In this document: positions 60,291 through 64,000 of the stretch, piece by piece
Numbering within the stretch: the first letter of the stretch is position 1
Layout: the number at the start of each line of letters is the position of its first letter
DNA from: Candidatus Altimarinota bacterium
GTDB lineage: Bacteria; Patescibacteriota; Gracilibacteria; JAUYGZ01
Reading direction: 5' to 3'
Length of the DNA: 64,000 nt
NCBI GenBank assembly: GCA_029233985.1
Contig: JARGOK010000002.1
Span: 372,001-436,000 of the forward strand
The notes under the pieces: generated by a model
The model's input: only the letters and a program-made list of their open reading frames with translations
Told to the model about the DNA's origin: nothing
The model's database searches: none
Position numbers and translations under genes: made by a program

Positions 60291-60968
60291 ATGAAAAAAC
60301 TTTGCGCCCTTCTTATCTTCTTTAGTATCTTTTTTCTGAACAGTATTACTGTTGCTCACGCCCAAAGAGCACCGGTTTTTTTGCAAAGAAAGATCGTACG
60401 ACTAGAATCAACATATAAAACAAAATGTGATAACAATACGATTAAAAGAGTCTGCCAAATCATTCAGTTTCGCATCGACAATGTCACTAAACAAATCACA
60501 CTATTTCTCCTCAGGGAACAAGATAGAAAAGCTACTGCCAAACAAGACATCAATCTTATCGAGTTCCGAAATGAAGTCATCGAACTCACAAACCAAGAAC
60601 GCCTCAAAGAAGGCCTCACCCCTCTCCGATACAACAAAAAACTCGAAACCTCAGCACAACTCCACACAGACGATATGGAAAAAAATGATTACTTCGCTCA
60701 TGCGAGTATCGACGGAAGAGAACCATTCAACAGAATAGAAGATGCTGGCTATTTAGAACCATTTCACGAATGTAAATGCAGCAAAAGCTATACCGTGGGA
60801 GAAAACATCGCCAAAGGCCAGACCACCCCAGAACAAGTCATGAAAGATTGGATGAACTCACCCGACCACAAAGAAAACATCCTCAATCCTGATTATGATG
60901 AAATAGGAATTGGAATTTCAGGAAACTACTGGGGCCAAAATTTTGGCAATATCTCGTTAGTGAAATAA
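60291..60968 (+). CDS. Secreted CAP-domain (SCP/PR1) protein
   Basis: A 225-aa exported protein: signal peptide of about 25 residues (MKKLCALLIFFSIFF, cleavage near AHA), a basic helical region, and a C-terminal CAP domain from about residue 95. The domain shows LTNQERLKEGLTPL, HTDDMEKNDYFAHAS, GENIAKG and WMNSPDHKENIL. The conserved CAP-cavity His residues are present (HTDDM, FAHAS, SPDHKENIL). Bacterial CAP proteins are wall-associated; their activity is debated. It lies 32 bp downstream of the LCP gene, so probably co-transcribed. Confidence 0.92.
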   Translation: MKKLCALLIFFSIFFLNSITVAHAQRAPVFLQRKIVRLESTYKTKCDNNTIKRVCQIIQFRIDNVTKQITLFLLREQDRKATAKQDINLIEFRNEVIELTNQERLKEGLTPLRYNKKLETSAQLHTDDMEKNDYFAHASIDGREPFNRIEDAGYLEPFHECKCSKSYTVGENIAKGQTTPEQVMKDWMNSPDHKENILNPDYDEIGIGISGNYWGQNFGNISLVK

Positions 60969-61105
60969 GCCCGATTCTAATATTCAAATGACATTCGAAT
61001 AGAACGAGAATACTCAAACAATATTAAAATAGAATTTGATAAACATCATCAACATTTTATCGAATACTCCTAGCTTCGTATTTCAATAAAAGTATTAAAA
61101 TCTGA

Positions 61106-63346
61106 TTAAAGAGTTCGCTTACGCTTCTCAATCACATAAGCCTCGAGTATATCACCACTTTCTACTTTAAATTTTCCTTCATATTTGACTCCACATTCAT
61201 GACCTTCTTTGACTTCTTCAGCTTTGTCAGTCCCTTTTTGAAGTGAAGTAATTTTCCCTTCTCCTACTAATTTATCTCCTCGAATAACCCGTAAAAGAAC
61301 CCTGTTTTTAAATGACCCCTTCGTAACCTTACATCCAATAATCATTTCTTTTTTCTTAGAATGGAAGACTTCCAAAACCTTAGCAATCCCCAATTCTACT
61401 TCGATAATTTCAGGATCAAGGAGACCTTCAAGAATCAAACGAACATCTTCGAGAAGCTTGTATATTATTTTCGTATGTCGTATCTCTACTCCAATTTGTT
61501 CTGCCTGACGAGCTACTTGAGGAGGAGTATCGACATGGAACCCAAAGATTACCGCCATACTCGTCGCCGCCATATTCACATCATTCAAGCTCACATTTCC
61601 GATTCCACTGTGAATCACTTGAGCTTTCACCTCATCTGATGTCATCTTGGCAAGACTTGCCTTAATCGCTTCCAAAGATCCTTTTGTATCAGCTTTTACA
61701 ATCATCTTGAGAGACTTGAGACGACCTTCTTTAATCCGTGATAAGAGCTCTACAAATGAATTCGCATGAGCAATCATCTTTCGTTTCGTCGCAATTTTTA
61801 TCGCTCGGTCACGAGCTGTCTTTTCATCTTTTACCGCAATCAACACATCTCCAGCCAATGGCACCTCAGACAACCCAGCAATTTGTACTGGACCAGCAGG
61901 TCCTACAGCACGAAGTTTCTTTCCACGGTGATCCATCATTCGTTTGAGACGACCAAAAGATTGTCCTATAACTACATTATCCATCACCTGAAGGGTTCCA
62001 GTGTTCACTACAATTGTTGCAATAGGTCCCAAGCTCTTGTCCAAGTGACTCTCAATAACAGTACCAATCGCTTCACGGTTTGGGTTCGCTTTCAATTCTT
62101 GCATTTCTGCCAAAACCAAAATCGTATCCAAAAGATCATCAATACCGTCTCCACGTATGGCAGAAGTCTCAACAACAGGAACATTCCCTCCCCATTCTTC
62201 GAGCTCTATTCCTAATTTTTGCCCAAGCTCTCCTTTAACACGCTCAGGATCAGCATTTTCTTTATCGATTTTATTTAAGGCCACAATCAACGGAACTTCT
62301 GCTTCTTTCGCATGATGATATGCCTCTACAGTTTGTTCTTTTACTCCTTCATCGGCAGCTACTACAAGAATAGCCACATCAGTGACACGAGCACCACGTG
62401 CACGCATAGCAGAAAATGAAGCATGACCAGGTGTATCGAGAAAAGTAATTTTCTTCTCCTTATGACCGATCTGATAAGCTCCAATATGCTGGGTAATCCC
62501 ACCACTCTCACCTGCCACAACATCAGCATTTCTGATCCGGTCCAATATCTGTGTCTTCCCATGATCTACATGTCCCATGATAACAACTACAGGTGGCCGT
62601 TCTTCGAGCTGTCCAGGATCATCTTCTTTGAGTAATGATTCGAGATCACCTTCCATCATTTCTTCGATCGAAGCCTCCTCACGCTTTCGCTTTACCTTCA
62701 CTCCAAAATCCTGAGTGATAATATGCGCCGTTTCATAATCAATTTGTTGATTAATTGTCGCTAAAATTCCATTTTTCATCAATTCTCCAATAATTCTCGC
62801 AACCGGAATACCTGTTCTTTGAGCCAAATCATTTACAGAGATCACATCTGGAAGCTCCAAAAACCCATCCTTTGTTCGGAGCACGGCTTCTTGAACACCA
62901 GTATCTTTTACGGTTCCTTCGTCTGCTTCATCTTTTTTCTTCTTTTTTAATTTCTTTGAAGCATCTTTCTTTCCTGCCGTAGACTTCCGCTGAGCCTGCT
63001 TAATTTCACGCTGAAGTTTTTCTTCAAAATCATCTTCAAATTCTTCGATCTTTGTTGTTGATTCTTCACTAATAGCTATTTTATCAGGATTTTCTTGAAC
63101 ATTCCCATCTTCATCCACTTCCACTTCTTCTGCCGCAATATCTTCATTCTCATCAATATCTTCAGTCTCTTCCGCACTTTCTTCTCCGACATCTTTCAAA
63201 ATTTCTTCTTCAAGAAATGCAGCATTTTCCTCACTAATTTCTTGAGCAGATTTTGGCACATCAAGATCCAGAAAATCGATGTAATCACGCACATCAGCCA
63301 CTTTCACACCTAATTTGTCAGCAAGATCAACGAGCTTTACAGCCAT
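61106..63346 (-). CDS. infB: Translation initiation factor IF-2
   Basis: GTPase that brings fMet-tRNA to the 30S subunit. An N-terminal IF2_N domain occurs at residues 1-50. An acidic and lysine-rich linker (50-145), a second IF2_N motif (165-215), the G domain with GHVDHGKT (258-265), DTPGH and NKID, and then the beta-barrel and C-terminal domains complete the family order. The 746-aa length is normal. The G1 motif continues TQILD where most bacteria have TSLLD. The start ATG lies just downstream of two leader hairpins. Confidence 0.97.
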   Translation of the reverse strand: MAVKLVDLADKLGVKVADVRDYIDFLDLDVPKSAQEISEENAAFLEEEILKDVGEESAEETEDIDENEDIAAEEVEVDEDGNVQENPDKIAISEESTTKIEEFEDDFEEKLQREIKQAQRKSTAGKKDASKKLKKKKKDEADEGTVKDTGVQEAVLRTKDGFLELPDVISVNDLAQRTGIPVARIIGELMKNGILATINQQIDYETAHIITQDFGVKVKRKREEASIEEMMEGDLESLLKEDDPGQLEERPPVVVIMGHVDHGKTQILDRIRNADVVAGESGGITQHIGAYQIGHKEKKITFLDTPGHASFSAMRARGARVTDVAILVVAADEGVKEQTVEAYHHAKEAEVPLIVALNKIDKENADPERVKGELGQKLGIELEEWGGNVPVVETSAIRGDGIDDLLDTILVLAEMQELKANPNREAIGTVIESHLDKSLGPIATIVVNTGTLQVMDNVVIGQSFGRLKRMMDHRGKKLRAVGPAGPVQIAGLSEVPLAGDVLIAVKDEKTARDRAIKIATKRKMIAHANSFVELLSRIKEGRLKSLKMIVKADTKGSLEAIKASLAKMTSDEVKAQVIHSGIGNVSLNDVNMAATSMAVIFGFHVDTPPQVARQAEQIGVEIRHTKIIYKLLEDVRLILEGLLDPEIIEVELGIAKVLEVFHSKKKEMIIGCKVTKGSFKNRVLLRVIRGDKLVGEGKITSLQKGTDKAEEVKEGHECGVKYEGKFKVESGDILEAYVIEKRKRTL

Positions 63347-63379
63347 AAAAAGAAAAAAAGAAACAAAACAAAGGGTCGA

Positions 63380-63426
63380 GATGCAGAATACGGCATCAGA
63401 AAGCCCTTGTAAAGCAACAAAAGGGC
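63380..63426 (-). promoter_or_regulatory. Two small hairpins in the infB leader
   Basis: GATGC/GCATC (63380-63384 with 63393-63397) and GCCCTT/AAGGGC (63403-63408 with 63421-63426) lie 34-80 bp upstream of the infB start. The region is otherwise A/T-rich. They could influence infB mRNA. Confidence 0.4.
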
Positions 63427-63506
63427 AAATAAAGCCTTTTAAAGAAATTGTTTACAATTCGGAACATACTGAATATCCTCAGTATCGTTAGTATCATCAG
63501 CATTTT

Positions 63507-63773
63507 ATGAACTCTGAAGACTCCATTTTCAATTATCTCGAGTCCGACAATCGAGATCAAAGCAAAATTCCAAAAGCAGATGAGGAAATTCCTCCTTTCA
63601 AGGCTGTATGCTGCATGAAATATGCCATCGAAAAACAGTGCAAACGATGCCCTTTTCGTCAAATAGAAGACGCTAAAGAACAAGCACAGGCTCTCAAAGA
63701 ATGCCGAGAAAAACGTCGAGGGACTTATCATTATGAAAACCTCAACATCGAGTACAATTCAAAGTATTGGTAG
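63507..63773 (+). CDS. Small Cys-rich hypothetical protein, 88 aa
   Basis: Unrecognised soluble protein divergent from infB (160 bp between starts). The centre has a compact cysteine group, CC then CKRC (ACCMKYAIEKQCKRCPF type spacing), followed by a charged helix containing a fifth Cys and an aromatic C-terminus. The cysteines could hold a metal. No homologue family is recalled. The ATG start follows an AT-rich leader without a Shine-Dalgarno motif. Confidence 0.65.
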   Translation: MNSEDSIFNYLESDNRDQSKIPKADEEIPPFKAVCCMKYAIEKQCKRCPFRQIEDAKEQAQALKECREKRRGTYHYENLNIEYNSKYW

Positions 63774-63814
63774 TAATGACGACACAACGTTCATTCTGAA
63801 TAAATTCGTTAGTG

Positions 63815-63820
63815 TATAAT
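63815..63820 (+). promoter_or_regulatory. TATAAT -10 element before the last gene
   Basis: Perfect TATAAT preceded by AGTG, 77 bp before the ATG at 63897; the -35 is weak (TTCATT, 19 bp upstream). The leader contains GGAAGGTGAA about 50 bp before the start, too distant for an ordinary ribosome site. Confidence 0.45.
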
Positions 63821-63896
63821 AAGTTAGCCATATAAACGGAAGGTGAATTCCTAACAAATCATTCTGTTTTTAGAAATAAAAAATTAAAATTTTCTC

Positions 63897-64000
63897 ATGA
63901 TTTCCCTCAAGCTCAATGCTCTCACAACCTTCCCCCTCAAAGAGGAAAACTTCGCCCACCTCGACGCTATCCCAACCCGAGACTTCACGGAATGGCTCAA
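63897..64000 (+). CDS. Start of a further gene, cut by the window edge
   Basis: The frame opens with ATG at 63897 and reads MISLKLNALTTFPLK to TEWLK at the edge, 34 codons. The composition (aliphatic, acidic, aromatic mixture) looks coding and no stop interrupts it. Too short to identify. A TATAAT element lies about 80 bp upstream. Confidence 0.55.
   Translation, partial: MISLKLNALTTFPLKEENFAHLDAIPTRDFTEWL

Noticed and set aside
1-64000. Alternative genetic code with UGA as glycine (code 25), as in Gracilibacteria
   Set aside because: Long frames including the 14-kb gene are intact under the standard code with no internal TGA, and TGA serves as a plausible stop in four genes.
1-64000. CRISPR array or Cas genes
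   Set aside because: No set of short regularly spaced repeats and no Cas-like protein was seen; the repeats found occur only twice each.

Overview
The window looks like a chromosomal segment of a Candidate Phyla Radiation (Patescibacteria) bacterium, most likely of a Peregrinibacteria-like lineage. This placement is inferred from gene content: several S-layer-homology (SLH) surface proteins, one of them 4657 codons long, an ECF sigma factor followed by a DUF5667 protein, a compact ArgRS, and many starts without a Shine-Dalgarno motif. Translation uses the standard bacterial code. Long frames contain no internal TGA, and TGA is a real but rare stop (about 4 of 45 genes: those ending at 11106, 31829, 39438 and 45924). 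No rRNA, tRNA or CRISPR array was recognised.

Layout. 1-7441: partial UvrD/PcrA helicase, a secreted coiled-coil protein, YggT, argS, a SerB-like HAD phosphatase, an unknown protein and a TrmB-type regulator. 7442-32128: a minus-strand surface/secretion block. It runs from the giant SLH protein through four secreted helical proteins to a DKNYY-repeat SLH protein (start frameshifted at a T8 tract) and a further SLH protein. 32212-34669: gmk, trxB and a SLOG/LOG-like protein. 34670-38700: an accessory islet bounded by two 184-bp direct repeats about 95% identical. It holds a fused ABC-ATPase + DUF4435 (TOPRIM-like) gene resembling a merged PARIS AriAB defence protein. That gene is itself framed by 31-bp inverted repeats that match at 30 of 31 positions. 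A YHYH protein lies beside it. 38698-40556: a methyltransferase whose 3' end is duplicated 1 kb away across an unknown gene, then a 32-aa membrane protein.

40597-46493: a VTT/DedA-type membrane protein, a small anchored protein, a DUF1737 protein, an ECF sigma factor with a hydrophobic tail plus its DUF5667 partner, and a divergent Fur/Zur-type repressor and ZIP transporter pair. 46599-50850: a tight operon of a membrane protein, purK, purE, a SulP transporter and a DUF6671 protein. Then come a second SulP with STAS, a VOC protein, a hairpin-rich non-coding stretch, a thioredoxin-fold lipoprotein, a patatin-like lipase and an M23 peptidase fused to SLH repeats. The window closes with tsaE, an LCP protein, a CAP-domain protein, infB, a small Cys-rich protein and the first codons of another gene.

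Together the genes describe a small cell with a peptidoglycan wall (LCP, M23, CAP), an SLH-anchored surface layer, some retained purine synthesis, metal homeostasis and at least one candidate anti-phage gene. The strongest leads are the PARIS-like islet with nested repeats, the giant-protein cluster with duplicated 5' regions, and the homopolymer frameshift in the DKNYY gene.
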